A stretch of DNA of 32,750 nt from a virus, in IMG/VR virus record IMGVR_UViG_3300048836_000699, positions 1 to 32,750 of that record; one strand, 5' to 3'. Of this stretch, positions 1 to 7,714 are shown in pieces. Each line of letters opens with the position of its first letter. Position 1 is the first letter of the stretch. The notes beneath the pieces were generated by a model, which worked only from the letters and a program-made list of their open reading frames with translations, was not told the DNA's origin and made no database searches. The position numbers and the translations under genes were made by a program.

Positions 1-1
1 T

Positions 2-30
2 TTGAAAGTCAAGCAAAAGTAGAGTATGAC
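2..30 (+). promoter_or_regulatory. Promoter-like element with embedded TCAAG inverted repeat
   Basis: A TTGAAA hexamer (2-7) and TATGAC (25-30) are separated by 17 bp, the ideal spacing for a sigma70-type promoter. Between them lies TCAAG-CAAAA-GTAGA (9-23), a degraded copy of the dispersed TCAAGnnAAACTTGA repeat. The arrangement matches 21012-21040 almost base for base. Transcription would start near 37 and read the whole head module. The sequence match is direct; promoter function is inferred. Confidence 0.55.
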
Positions 31-56
31 CTGTCGAAACTCGGAGCGGACCTTGC

Positions 57-278
57 ATGACCGACGCCGAAAAACTCGCCGACGCGGAGCAGGCGCTCCA
101 CGACCTCGCCACCGGCGCGGCGGTTCGCGTCTATGTCGACCAGAACGGTGAGCGCATCGAGTACACGCCCGCACGCATGCCCTCCCTGCGGGCCTACATT
201 CAGGACCTTCGCGCCACCATCGCAGCGGCGCAGCCCGGCGCCACAGTCGTCAAGGGCCCGCTGCGGGTGAGCTTCTGA
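57..278 (+). CDS. gpW-like head-to-tail joining protein
   Basis: This 73-residue protein resembles the lambda gpW family in length and pattern. It has an N-terminal helix with an ALHDL-TG motif, a beta hairpin (VRVYVDQNGERIEYTP) and a second helix (LRAYIQDLRATI). gpW caps the DNA-filled head at the portal and prepares it for tail attachment. Its position directly before the portal gene is the lambda order, so the terminase large subunit is probably just left of the window. The start at 57 has only a weak GGAG (43-46) about 10 bp upstream. The stop codon abuts the portal ATG (TGATG), suggesting coupled translation. Confidence 0.85.
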   Translation: MTDAEKLADAEQALHDLATGAAVRVYVDQNGERIEYTPARMPSLRAYIQDLRATIAAAQPGATVVKGPLRVSF

Positions 279-1888
279 TGATCCCGCACACGCTGCTCCC
301 GCTTGCAGCTGCGCACTCGCCCGGCGTCGGCGGCGCCTATGAGGGCGCGGCCCGCATCGCGGATGCGCTGCACACCTGGCAGCCGGCCCTCAATCCTGTG
401 GACGAGGACGTCCTGGCCGCCAAGGACCTCGGCCTCGCCCGCGTCTACGATCTGATCCGGAACGACGCCTACGTCTCTGCGGGCCAGCGCGTCGTGCAAG
501 ATGGCATCGTCGGCGCGTCGTACCTCCTCAACGCCCGCCCGGCGTACTCGGTCCTCGGCCTCGACGAGACTTGGGCGGCCGAGTTTCAGGAGGAAGTCGA
601 AACCAAGTTCACGCTCGCGGCCGAGAGCCACCGCGGCTGGTTCGACGCGGCTCGGCGCAAGACGCTCACGGACATCGTTCGTCTCGCCGTGGGCCTCGAC
701 ATCGCATGCGGCGAGGTCCTGATGCAGGCGCTCTGGCTGCGCGGCGCCGATCGGCCTTTCTCCAGCGCCACGCAGTTTATCGAGATCGAGCGGCTGTCGA
801 CGCCGTCGAATGTTCAGGAGAGCCGGTTCCTGCGGGGCGGGGTCCAGAAGGACCAGTTCGGCCGCCCGACCGGATACCACATTCGCGTCGCGCATCCGGC
901 CGACTATGTCGCCGAGCAGGGCTTTTTCGCCCTCGACCGCTGGACGCTCGTGCCCGCCCAGCTGCCCTGGGGCCGTTGGCAGGTCCTCCACCTGTTCGAG
1001 GACGTCGCGCCGGCGCAGACGCGGGGCGTGCCCGGGTTGATGGCGGCGGTGAAGGAAATGCGGATCGCGCGCAAGCTGCGCGAGGTCACGCTGCAGAACG
1101 CCGTGACGAACGCCACCTTCGCCGCGACCATCGAGTCCGAACTGCCCACCTCGGCGGTGTTCGAGGCGCTCGGCGCAGGCGCGTCGAACGGCGAACTCGC
1201 GGCCTCGGCCTTCCGCAGCTACGTCGGCAGCTTCCTGTCGTCGATCGCGCAGTACTCGGGCGGGGCGAACAACCTCCGCCTCGACGGCGTCAAGATTCCG
1301 CACCTCCACCCCGGCACCAAGCTCAACCTGCAGCCGGCCGGGACCGGGTCTGCGCCGGGCAGCGACTTTGAGCAGTCTCTCCTGCGATACCTCGCAGCGA
1401 ACCTCGGCGTCTCTTATGAGGAGTTGTCGCGCGACTACACCCGCACGAACTACTCGTCGGCTCGTGCGGCGATGCTGCTGACCTGGCGCAACATGCAGGC
1501 GCGCAAGAAGCGCGTCGCGGACCGGGTCGCGACGGCGCACTACTGGCTGTGGCTGGAGGAGGCCCTGAACAAGGGCGAGATTACCGCCATGCCGCGCAAC
1601 GCGCCCTCGTGGTACGAGGGGCTGAACGCCGAAGCCTATGCGGCGTGCGACTGGCTCGGCGCGGCGCGCGGCCAGATCGACGAGATGAAGGAGACGCAGG
1701 CGGCTGTCCTGCGACTCCAGCACAACTTGAGCACCTACGAGGATGAGTTGGGTCGCATGGGTCGCGACTGGCGCAAGGTCATCGAGCAGCGGCGCCGGGA
1801 GAACGAGGCGTTCGCCGCGGCCGGCCTACCCCGGCCCGACGAGCCGCTCGTCATGCCCTCGGCCGAAGAAAGAGATCCCGAAGAATGA
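278..1888 (+). CDS. Portal protein, lambda gpB family
   Basis: This 536-residue protein has the features of lambda-family portals: an N-terminal segment with LARVYDLIRNDAYVSAGQR followed by DGIVGASYLL, a central clip/stem region, and a C-terminal block with ANLGVSYEELSRDYTRTNYS and a basic helix (RKKRVADRV). These are hallmarks of the phage_portal_2 family. Twelve copies would form the ring through which DNA enters and leaves the capsid and onto which tail connectors dock. Length is usual for the family. It is coupled to the gpW gene upstream and overlaps the protease gene by ATGA. The long antisense reading frame across it is a codon-bias shadow. Confidence 0.93.
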   Translation: MIPHTLLPLAAAHSPGVGGAYEGAARIADALHTWQPALNPVDEDVLAAKDLGLARVYDLIRNDAYVSAGQRVVQDGIVGASYLLNARPAYSVLGLDETWAAEFQEEVETKFTLAAESHRGWFDAARRKTLTDIVRLAVGLDIACGEVLMQALWLRGADRPFSSATQFIEIERLSTPSNVQESRFLRGGVQKDQFGRPTGYHIRVAHPADYVAEQGFFALDRWTLVPAQLPWGRWQVLHLFEDVAPAQTRGVPGLMAAVKEMRIARKLREVTLQNAVTNATFAATIESELPTSAVFEALGAGASNGELAASAFRSYVGSFLSSIAQYSGGANNLRLDGVKIPHLHPGTKLNLQPAGTGSAPGSDFEQSLLRYLAANLGVSYEELSRDYTRTNYSSARAAMLLTWRNMQARKKRVADRVATAHYWLWLEEALNKGEITAMPRNAPSWYEGLNAEAYAACDWLGAARGQIDEMKETQAAVLRLQHNLSTYEDELGRMGRDWRKVIEQRRRENEAFAAAGLPRPDEPLVMPSAEERDPEE

Positions 1889-3102
1889 ACTTCGTGCCCC
1901 GCATCTCGGGCGACGTGCTCGTGGACCCCTCAAAGATCGACCACTTCAAGGCGTGCCTCGAAGCTCTGTCGGAGTTCGAGTGGCCGGTCTGCGCCGGCGG
2001 CTTCTGGTTTGCGGACGACGACCCGATGTCGGAGTACCGCCCCTACCGGGTTGAGGGCGGGGTGCTCACGATTCCGGTGAAGGGTGCGCTGCTGAACGGC
2101 TTCCCCTACGCTTACGGCGAAGTCGCGACCGGCTACGAGTACATCGCCGCGGCCATCCGTCGTGGCGTCGCGGACTCGGATGTTCGCGGGATCGCGCTGC
2201 AGATCGACAGCCCGGGCGGCATGGTCGCCGGCAATTTCGATCTGGCGGACGCGATCTTCGCGGCTCGCGAGCGCAAGCCCATCCGCGCCTACGCGGCGGA
2301 GAGCGCCTACTCCGCGGCCTACAGCATCGCGTCGGCCGCCGACCGCGTCTCGGTCGCGCGGACCGGCGGCGTCGGCTCCATCGGCGTCGTCACGATGCAC
2401 GTCGACATGAGCAAGGCTCTGGCCGAGGCCGGCTACGAGGTCACGTACATCTATGCGGGCAAGCACAAGGTCGAGGGCAACCCCTTCGAGCCGCTGGGCG
2501 ACGACGCCCGTGCGCGCATCCAGGCGCGCATCGACAACCTCTACTCGATCTTCGTGAGCACCGTGGCGCGGAACCGCGGGCTCGATGAGGCGGCGGTTCG
2601 CGCCACTGAGGCTGCGACCTACGGCGCCGAGGAATCCGTCGCGAAGGGGCTCGCCGATGAGGTCGGCTCCTTCGAGACGGCTGTGGCCGCTTTTGCGGCG
2701 GAACTGTCGCGTGGCGACACAGAGGAGATGCCTATGGCGGAGAACATGATCCCGCAGGCGGACCTCGAAGCGGCCGTGGCGAAAGCCGCGACCGACTCGA
2801 AGGCCGCTGAGCGCGCCCGGATCTCGGGCATCCTGAACAGCGAGGAGGCGAAGGCACGGCCCGGCGCCGCGGCACACCTCGCGCTCGAAACGGACATGAC
2901 CGTCGCGCAGGCGACGGCGCTGCTCGCGAAGCTGCCGAGCGAAACTGCGGCCACCGCGCCCGCGGGCGGCCTCGACCAGAAGATGAAGCAGCACGCCACC
3001 GCCCCGGTGGGCGAAGGCGCCGCCCCGGCCGGCAAGGTCGAGGACGGCTCGTCGGATCTCGAAATCGCCCGCGCCCTTGGCGTGTCGGGCCTGAAGTACT
3101 GA
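1885..3102 (+). CDS. S49-family capsid protease with C-terminal scaffold region (gpC-like)
   Basis: This 405-residue protein has an N-terminal SppA/ClpP-fold peptidase domain (about residues 55-260). It shows IDSPGG (107-112), a likely nucleophile Ser143 in AYSAAYSIAS, GGVGSIGV (161-168) and a likely general base Lys195 in AGKHKVEGNP. This Ser-Lys arrangement is that of lambda gpC and SppA. The protease cleaves scaffold and portal during prohead maturation. The C-terminal third is charged and alanine-rich and resembles a scaffold; an internal start at 2734 could produce it separately. The start ATG overlaps the portal stop (ATGA). Confidence 0.92.
   Translation: MNFVPRISGDVLVDPSKIDHFKACLEALSEFEWPVCAGGFWFADDDPMSEYRPYRVEGGVLTIPVKGALLNGFPYAYGEVATGYEYIAAAIRRGVADSDVRGIALQIDSPGGMVAGNFDLADAIFAARERKPIRAYAAESAYSAAYSIASAADRVSVARTGGVGSIGVVTMHVDMSKALAEAGYEVTYIYAGKHKVEGNPFEPLGDDARARIQARIDNLYSIFVSTVARNRGLDEAAVRATEAATYGAEESVAKGLADEVGSFETAVAAFAAELSRGDTEEMPMAENMIPQADLEAAVAKAATDSKAAERARISGILNSEEAKARPGAAAHLALETDMTVAQATALLAKLPSETAATAPAGGLDQKMKQHATAPVGEGAAPAGKVEDGSSDLEIARALGVSGLKY
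2734..3102 (+). CDS. Nested scaffolding protein (Nu3-like), in frame within the protease gene
   Basis: A strong Shine-Dalgarno GAGGAG (2722-2727) stands 6 bp before an in-frame ATG at 2734, inside the protease gene. Starting there gives a 122-residue, helical, acidic and alanine-rich protein without the catalytic region. In lambda, Nu3 is produced exactly this way from the 3' end of gene C and acts as the internal scaffold for prohead assembly. ATG 2728 is in frame too but lies right against the Shine-Dalgarno. The ribosome site is seen directly; separate synthesis is inferred. Confidence 0.7.
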   Translation: MAENMIPQADLEAAVAKAATDSKAAERARISGILNSEEAKARPGAAAHLALETDMTVAQATALLAKLPSETAATAPAGGLDQKMKQHATAPVGEGAAPAGKVEDGSSDLEIARALGVSGLKY

Positions 3103-3112
3103 GGGGGCGAAG

Positions 3113-3535
3113 ATGGTTGATCGCACGATTCCCTATCCCGAGGTCGGCCTCGCGACGTTCGAGGAGCTCGACACCTACCGGCAGAAGATGCTCCTCACGA
3201 GCGACTATCCGCCGCTCAAGTCCTTCCCGATGCCGATGGCGGCCTCGCAGACCTTTCAGCAGTTCGAGGTGGTCGGACTGAACGCCTCGGGCCAGCTGGT
3301 TCCGGCGACGTGGAACGCCACGCCCGCCTCCGCCGTCAAGCCGGTCGGCGTCGTCACGCAGGCTGTCGCGTCGGGTTCGGGCGAGGCAGGCAAGACCGTC
3401 CCCGTGTGGTTCTCGGGCGCCTTCAACCAGGACATCTTGGTCTGGCACTCGACGTTCGACACCGACGCGAAGAAGGCCACCGCGTTCAGCGGCTCGCCCT
3501 CGCCCACCCAGATCACCGTCCGCAAGGCCGCGTAA
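3113..3535 (+). CDS. Head decoration protein, lambda gpD-like
   Basis: This 140-residue protein shows the head-decoration (HDPD) pattern. There is an N-terminal segment near LLTSDYPPLKSFP, followed by a beta-rich body: QFEVVGLNASGQLVPAT, KPVGVVTQAV and VPVWFSGAFNQDILVW. Trimers of gpD bind the outside of expanded capsids and hold them against internal DNA pressure. It lies between protease and major capsid genes, as in lambda. A GGGGGCGAAG stretch precedes the start. The gap to the upstream gene is only 10 bp, so it shares the head transcript. Confidence 0.88.
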   Translation: MVDRTIPYPEVGLATFEELDTYRQKMLLTSDYPPLKSFPMPMAASQTFQQFEVVGLNASGQLVPATWNATPASAVKPVGVVTQAVASGSGEAGKTVPVWFSGAFNQDILVWHSTFDTDAKKATAFSGSPSPTQITVRKAA

Positions 3536-3544
3536 GGAGCCCCC

Positions 3545-4630
3545 ATGAGCAACTATCCGTATGAAATCTGGGACACGCGCCGCCTTCTGGGCGTGATGCG
3601 TGACGTCAAGTCCCGGGCGAACTACTGGCTGCCGATGTTCACGAACCAGGTGAACAGCGACACCGACTGGATCGAGTTCGACAAGCTGCCCTACCGCGGC
3701 CGCCGCATCGCCCCCTACGTTCGCCCCGCGGGTCAGGGCAAGCCGATGTGGCGCGACGAGGGCAAGTCGTTCCGGTTCAAGCCGGCCTACGTCAAGGTCA
3801 AGGAGGTCGTCGACCCCTTCCGGCCGCTGACGAAGATCGTCGGCGTCGACCGCTCGCTTCTCGACGAGGCGCAGCTGACGCCCATGCAGCGCCACAATGC
3901 GCTGAAGGTCCAGATGACCGCGATGGCGGCCGACGCCATCCAGACCCGTCTGGAACTGATGGCGGCCAACGCGATCATCAACGCGGCCGACACGATCTCG
4001 GGCGAGGAGTACCCCACCCAGCAGATCGACTATCTGCGGCAGTCGGCCAACACGGTCGTTCTGACGTCAGGCAACCGCTGGGGCGACGCGGGCGTGTCGA
4101 TTATCGACTCGATCCAGCGGTGGGCGGACATCATGTTCGAGGCCCCGTTCGGCGGCTTCCCCGAGCGCCTGACGATCACGCCCAAGGTGTGGCGCGTCAT
4201 GCGGCAGGACGCCGAACTGCTCAAGCACATGGACACGAACCTGCGCGAACCGCGCGCCACGATCGAGCGGGGCGTCATCGACTCGGAGCGCGTGGTGCCG
4301 GTCGGCAACCTCCAGGTCGGCGGGGCGTCTGGTGCGCGCATCAAGGTGGACCTCTACCGCGACACCTACGAGAACGAGGCCGGCGTCGAGACGCCGTTCA
4401 TGGTCGACGGGACGCTCGTGATGACGGCCAATCCGTCGCGCATCATGGGCTACCGCTGCTTCGGCGCGATCATCGACCCCTACGCGCAGTACCGCTCGCT
4501 GGAGGTCTACGGCCGCAACTGGATGGAGCAGGGCGACCCTGCCGCCGAGTACCTGCTCTGGCAGTCGGCGCCGCTGATGGTCCCCGTCAACCCCAACGCG
4601 ACGTTCAAGGCCACGCCGGTCGCCCTGTAA
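3545..4630 (+). CDS. Major capsid protein, lambda gpE family
   Basis: This 361-residue protein matches the gpE-type HK97-fold capsid family in length and sequence style. It has an N-terminal DVKSRANYWLPMFT, a basic loop with YRGRRIAPYVRP, a spine-helix region around RHNALKVQMTAMAADAI, and a C-terminal domain ending LLWQSAPLMVPVNPNAT. It should assemble into the icosahedral shell, with the decoration protein on its surface. It has a good Shine-Dalgarno (AAGGAG, 6 bp before ATG). It has no N-terminal delta domain, which agrees with the separate scaffold encoded upstream. Confidence 0.94.
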   Translation: MSNYPYEIWDTRRLLGVMRDVKSRANYWLPMFTNQVNSDTDWIEFDKLPYRGRRIAPYVRPAGQGKPMWRDEGKSFRFKPAYVKVKEVVDPFRPLTKIVGVDRSLLDEAQLTPMQRHNALKVQMTAMAADAIQTRLELMAANAIINAADTISGEEYPTQQIDYLRQSANTVVLTSGNRWGDAGVSIIDSIQRWADIMFEAPFGGFPERLTITPKVWRVMRQDAELLKHMDTNLREPRATIERGVIDSERVVPVGNLQVGGASGARIKVDLYRDTYENEAGVETPFMVDGTLVMTANPSRIMGYRCFGAIIDPYAQYRSLEVYGRNWMEQGDPAAEYLLWQSAPLMVPVNPNATFKATPVAL

Positions 4631-4640
4631 GGAGGTCCTG

Positions 4641-4874
4641 ATGCTTCTCACCGCAATCCACACCTGCGTCGTCGGCAACCCGGGCGTCGAGCACAAGGGC
4701 GGCTCCGTGTTCGAGGTCAGCGCGCAGGACGGGGCGTTCCTGCTGTCCGTGGGCGCTGCGCGCGAGCCGTCGGAGGAGGAACTCGCCCTCCACGAGCGGT
4801 TCAACCCGGCGCCCAAGCCGGCGGCGAAGGCGGGCAAGACCAAGACCGCCGAGGCCGAGGACGATGGCGTCTGA
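4641..4874 (+). CDS. Small head-region protein of unknown function
   Basis: This 77-residue protein has a beta-rich N-terminal half (LTAIHTCVVG, GGSVFEVSAQDGAFLLSVGAA) and a charged Ala/Lys/Glu-rich tail (about 48-77). It occupies the place of lambda FI, between major capsid and the FII-like joiner, but I see no clear FI similarity. The strong Shine-Dalgarno AAGGAGG precedes ATG 4641. Its last 11 bp overlap the next gene. A head completion or capsid-associated role is inferred only from position. Confidence 0.75.
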   Translation: MLLTAIHTCVVGNPGVEHKGGSVFEVSAQDGAFLLSVGAAREPSEEELALHERFNPAPKPAAKAGKTKTAEAEDDGV

Positions 4875-5211
4875 GGCCATCCGCAACAAAGCCCGCGCCC
4901 GGATTCACGTCCGGGCGCGGCGCCTCTGCACGTATCGCGCCCCGGATGGCGTCGAGACGATCGTCGGGGTGCGCGTGTTCGCGCGCCGCGCGGAGATCGG
5001 CGACGTCGACGGCATCCCAGACGCGGTCACGGTGTCGGAGGACAACCCCGACATTCTGTTTCACCTCTCGGAGGGCGTCACGCCCGCGCGTGGCGCCGTC
5101 GTGATCTTCGCCGAGGAGGCGTTCCGCATCGACTACGTCCACCCGCGCGACGGCGAGACCGTGCTCGCGCAGAGCACGCGGCTCAGCCCGGCGCAGAGGG
5201 CCGCCCTGTGA
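4864..5211 (+). CDS. Putative head-tail joining protein (FII-like)
   Basis: This 115-residue protein starts with a basic helix (IRNKARARIHVRARR), followed by a beta-rich body (RAPDGVETIVGVRVFARRAE, LSEGVTPARGAVVIFAEEAF). Its size, position between the capsid gene and the minor tail gene, and beta-barrel-like pattern fit lambda gpFII-type adaptors, which bind gpW at the portal vertex and create the tail docking surface. Similarity is by pattern and gene order rather than by a diagnostic motif. GTGA coupling links it to the next gene. Confidence 0.62.
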   Translation: MASEAIRNKARARIHVRARRLCTYRAPDGVETIVGVRVFARRAEIGDVDGIPDAVTVSEDNPDILFHLSEGVTPARGAVVIFAEEAFRIDYVHPRDGETVLAQSTRLSPAQRAAL

Positions 5212-5822
5212 GCGGCTTCCGCATCCAGATTTCGGGCAAGGGCGTCGAGGCCGTGCTGAAGGACGTCTCCGACCTTCCGGCCGCCATGCCCAAGATCCTG
5301 TCGATGGCTGTCAACCGCACCGCCGACCGGGAGCGAACCGAGTCGGCGCGCGCGCTGCTGGGGGAGTATGCGTGGCCCAAGAGCTACCTCGCACCGGCCA
5401 CCGGCCGCCTCGTCGTGAGCCGGCGGGCTTCCGAGTCCATTCCCGAGGCTACGATCCGCGCCCGCTGGCGGCCCACCTCCCTCGCCCGCTTCGTGGATGG
5501 CGCCCCGGGCAAGGGCCTAGCCGTTCGCGTTCGGGCCAACAAGGGGCCGCGCCTGCTGAACCGCGCGTTCCTGGTGCGGCTGCGCGCGGGGAACCAGCTG
5601 ACGGAGACGAAGTCGAACCTTGGCCTCGCGGTCCGCACGAGCGGCCCGAAGCCCGCGGCGGCGTTCAAGCCCGCCAAGTTCGGCAAGAACGTCTGGCTGC
5701 TCTACGGTCCGTCGGTCGCGTCGGTGTTCTTCCGCGTCTCGGGCGAGCGGTCCGAGCAGACTGCGCGCCTGCTCGAGACTGAGTTCCTGCGCCTGCTGAA
5801 CCTGACAAGAGGGTCGAACTGA
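5208..5822 (+). CDS. Minor tail protein Z-like
   Basis: This 204-residue protein begins at GTG 5208, overlapping the upstream stop by GTGA. It carries the gpZ-like N-terminal pattern: a short beta strand (FRIQISGKGVEAVL), a helix with AMPKILSMAVNRTADRERTE, then basic and beta-rich segments ending in a helix with ETEFLRLLNL. In lambda, gpZ is needed to make tails competent for DNA injection and sits before the tail terminator gene U, as here. Confidence 0.75.
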   Translation: MSGFRIQISGKGVEAVLKDVSDLPAAMPKILSMAVNRTADRERTESARALLGEYAWPKSYLAPATGRLVVSRRASESIPEATIRARWRPTSLARFVDGAPGKGLAVRVRANKGPRLLNRAFLVRLRAGNQLTETKSNLGLAVRTSGPKPAAAFKPAKFGKNVWLLYGPSVASVFFRVSGERSEQTARLLETEFLRLLNLTRGSN

Positions 5823-6307
5823 TGGGGAGCCATCGGCTGTTGTGGCTGCGGGCGCTGACCGACGGCCTCAAGGAGATCACCCCGGCGAACGGCTACGAGC
5901 ACGACCTGAGAGGCGCCGTCTACCGCGGCCGGGTTCGTTTCGGACCCGAGACGCCGGTGCCGTTCGTGACGATCGTCGAGCGGCTGCCCGAGCCCGGCGC
6001 GCCGGCGCCGGTGCCGGATCGCAGCGGGCTCATCAGCGACACCTGGCGCCTGCTCGTGCAGGGCTTCGTCGACGAAGATCACGAGAACCCGACCGACCCC
6101 GCCTACCTGCTGGCGGCCGACGTGAACCGCCGCATCTACCGCGAGCGCGAGCGCGGCACGTTCTTCGGGCACCGCGTTCCTGGCGTGTTCGTCGTGGAGG
6201 ACATCCTGGTCGAGCGGACGCTGGTCCGCCCGCCCGACGAGACCTCGAACCAAGCCTACTTCTGGTCCGAGCTGGCGGTGAAGGTGATCGAAGCCGCTTC
6301 CATTTGA
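5822..6307 (+). CDS. Tail terminator protein (gpU-like)
   Basis: This 161-residue protein has the pattern of tail terminators: an N-terminal helix (LLWLRALTDGLKEI), a central strand pair (VPFVTIVERLPEP) followed by a linker, a DTWRLLVQGFVDED segment and a C-terminal strand (AYFWSELAVKVIE). Tail terminators form a hexameric ring that stops tube polymerisation and joins the tail to the head. It lies between the Z-like gene and the tail tube gene, as expected. It is the last gene before an intergenic gap that holds a TCAAG repeat. Confidence 0.78.
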   Translation: MGSHRLLWLRALTDGLKEITPANGYEHDLRGAVYRGRVRFGPETPVPFVTIVERLPEPGAPAPVPDRSGLISDTWRLLVQGFVDEDHENPTDPAYLLAADVNRRIYRERERGTFFGHRVPGVFVVEDILVERTLVRPPDETSNQAYFWSELAVKVIEAASI

Positions 6308-6315
6308 ACCGGGAC

Positions 6316-6330
6316 TCAAGTATGACTTGA
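6316..6330 (+). promoter_or_regulatory. TCAAG-N5-CTTGA dispersed operator-like site
   Basis: This is a perfect TCAAG / CTTGA inverted repeat with spacer TATGA, in the 44-bp gap between the tail terminator and tail tube genes. It ends 21 bp before the tube start codon and 9 bp before its Shine-Dalgarno. No convincing -35/-10 pair surrounds it. It belongs to the dispersed repeat family described in the findings. Confidence 0.6.
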
Positions 6331-6351
6331 CCCGTCACTGAGGAGATGACG

Positions 6352-7122
6352 ATGGCGAACAACTACGTCCGCGGCTCGGGGAAAATCTTCTTCGACCGCT
6401 TCGCGGCCGGCACGGAAACCCGGACCGGCGAACTCTACCTGGGCAACACGCCCAGCTTCTCGCTGACCATCGCCGCCGAGAAGCTGGAGCATTTCAGCGC
6501 GGACCGCGGCCTCCGCGAGAAGGACGCCAGCGTCGTCATCGAGACCACGCGATCGGGCACCATGTCGTGCGACAACATTAGCACGGACAACGTGGCGCTG
6601 TTTTTCTTCGGCACCGCGTCGAATGTGACGCAGACGGCGATCGCCGGCCCGGCCACCGAGACGATCTCGATGCGCCGCGGGCGGTTCTACCAGATCGGCC
6701 AGACCGCCGCCCGGCCCACCGGCCTCCGCAACGTGACCGTCACCAGCGTCGCGACCACGACGCCCGCCGCGACCGCCGTCCTCGGCACTGACTACGTCGT
6801 GGACAGCACCCTCGGCCGCATCGAGATCCTGGCGAACTCGCCGTTCTTCTCGACCGAGAAGTCCTGCGTCGTGACCTACTCGGCCGCGGCCGCGACCTTC
6901 GAGCGCGTCATTTCGGGTGCGACGCCGGTGCTGGGCGCCCTGCGCTTCATCGCGGACAACCCCATCGGCGCGAACCGCGACTTCTACATGCCGAAGGTCG
7001 AGATCACGCCGTCGGGCGAGTACGCGCTCAAGGGCGAGGACTGGCAGACCATCGAGTTCGCGCTCGAGGTGCTGAAGCCCGACGTCGGCGAGGCGATCTA
7101 CGCTGACGGGCGTCCGCTCTGA
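6352..7122 (+). CDS. Major tail tube protein
   Basis: This protein is 256 residues from ATG 6352, chosen over ATG 6346 because the Shine-Dalgarno GAGGAG (6340-6345) touches 6346 but is 6 bp from 6352. It is beta-rich: an N-terminal GSGKIFFDRFAAG, strands around TPSFSLTIAAEKLEHFSADRG, a central inserted segment (about 100-180) and a C-terminal MPKVEITPSGEYALKGEDW. This resembles tail tube proteins of lambda-like siphophages, whose hexameric rings stack around the tape measure. The tail chaperone gene follows with TGATG overlap. Confidence 0.88.
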   Translation: MANNYVRGSGKIFFDRFAAGTETRTGELYLGNTPSFSLTIAAEKLEHFSADRGLREKDASVVIETTRSGTMSCDNISTDNVALFFFGTASNVTQTAIAGPATETISMRRGRFYQIGQTAARPTGLRNVTVTSVATTTPAATAVLGTDYVVDSTLGRIEILANSPFFSTEKSCVVTYSAAAATFERVISGATPVLGALRFIADNPIGANRDFYMPKVEITPSGEYALKGEDWQTIEFALEVLKPDVGEAIYADGRPL

Positions 7123-7487
7123 TGCGCGCCACGATCACCTTCCCGGGCGGCGAGTTCGCCGTCCGGGGTCTCGGCCTCGCGGACATTGTCGAACTGGTCC
7201 GCGAGAACGCCGACGTCGTCCGCCGGCTGTTCGCCGCGTTTCAGGGTGACGCGCAGGCCGCGATGCTCGACGCGATGGTGGCGGCGCCCGACCTGCTGGA
7301 CGCGGTTATCCGCCGCGCCGCGGACCGGGAACTGCCTGAGAACCTGCCGCTCTCCATCCAGATCGAGGCGCTGCAGCACATCGGCGACCTGACCTTCGTG
7401 GGCGAGGGCGCCGTGGGAAACCTGTTGGCGGTCGCCGAGCGGGCGGTGGCGGCCCTCAACGCAAAGGCGATTTCGACGCCTGGCTGA
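7122..7487 (+). CDS. Tail assembly chaperone, short form (gpG-like)
   Basis: This 121-residue acidic helical protein lies directly after the tail tube gene and before the tape measure gene, the invariant place of the chaperone. Segments such as LADIVELVRENADVVRRLF and LDAVIRRAADRELPENL are typical of small helical tail chaperones. The short form would coat the tape measure and guide tube polymerisation. A slippery heptamer near the 3' end (7415-7421) allows a fraction of ribosomes to make the longer G-T form. Confidence 0.85.
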   Translation: MRATITFPGGEFAVRGLGLADIVELVRENADVVRRLFAAFQGDAQAAMLDAMVAAPDLLDAVIRRAADRELPENLPLSIQIEALQHIGDLTFVGEGAVGNLLAVAERAVAALNAKAISTPG

Positions 7488-7714
7488 CGAACGTCAGGAG
7501 GCAGGTCAGCCTCCTGATCGAGCACGGCCACGTAGCCGCCCGAGACTACCCCATCGGCCGCGTCTGGGTCGAGGCGGCCTTGGTTACGGAGAGGGTCAAC
7601 GCTCGCATGGCGGACGAAGCGATCGTCATGCAGGCGGTGATTGCGAGCGTCCTCGACAAGAAGGGCGCGAAGCACCTGAAGGACCTGATTACGAGGTTGC
7701 GCCCCGATGACTAA
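7122..7714 (+). CDS. Tail assembly chaperone G-T fusion made by -1 frameshift
   Basis: The joined reading is 7122-7421 followed by 7421-7714, giving about 197 residues. After the slip the -1 frame has no stop through 7712 and encodes a Gly/Arg-rich linker, then a helical domain beginning FDAWLTNVRRQVSLLIEHGH and ending at LRPDD. This downstream stretch has no convincing start codon or Shine-Dalgarno of its own, yet it fills the space up to the tape measure. In lambda the GT form bridges the short chaperone to tail tube subunits. The TAA at 7712-7714 overlaps the tape measure start at 7707. Confidence 0.82.
7415..7421 (+). promoter_or_regulatory. Programmed -1 frameshift slippery heptamer
   Basis: The sequence G-GGA-AAC is in the correct register (zero-frame codons GGA 7416-7418 and AAC 7419-7421) to be a canonical X-XXY-YYZ heptamer. 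Tandem slippage gives GGG-AAA. Lambda uses the near-identical GGGAAAG in G/GT. A G-rich stretch follows and could form a stimulatory structure, which I did not fold. Confidence 0.85.

Noticed and set aside
200-1723. Long antisense frame of 507 codons over the portal gene
   Set aside because: Arg/Val/Ala-rich composition without any motif; it mirrors the codon bias of the clear portal gene and would block it.
4641-4874. Lambda FI assignment
   Set aside because: Position fits but no sequence resemblance beyond small size and acidic/basic tail.
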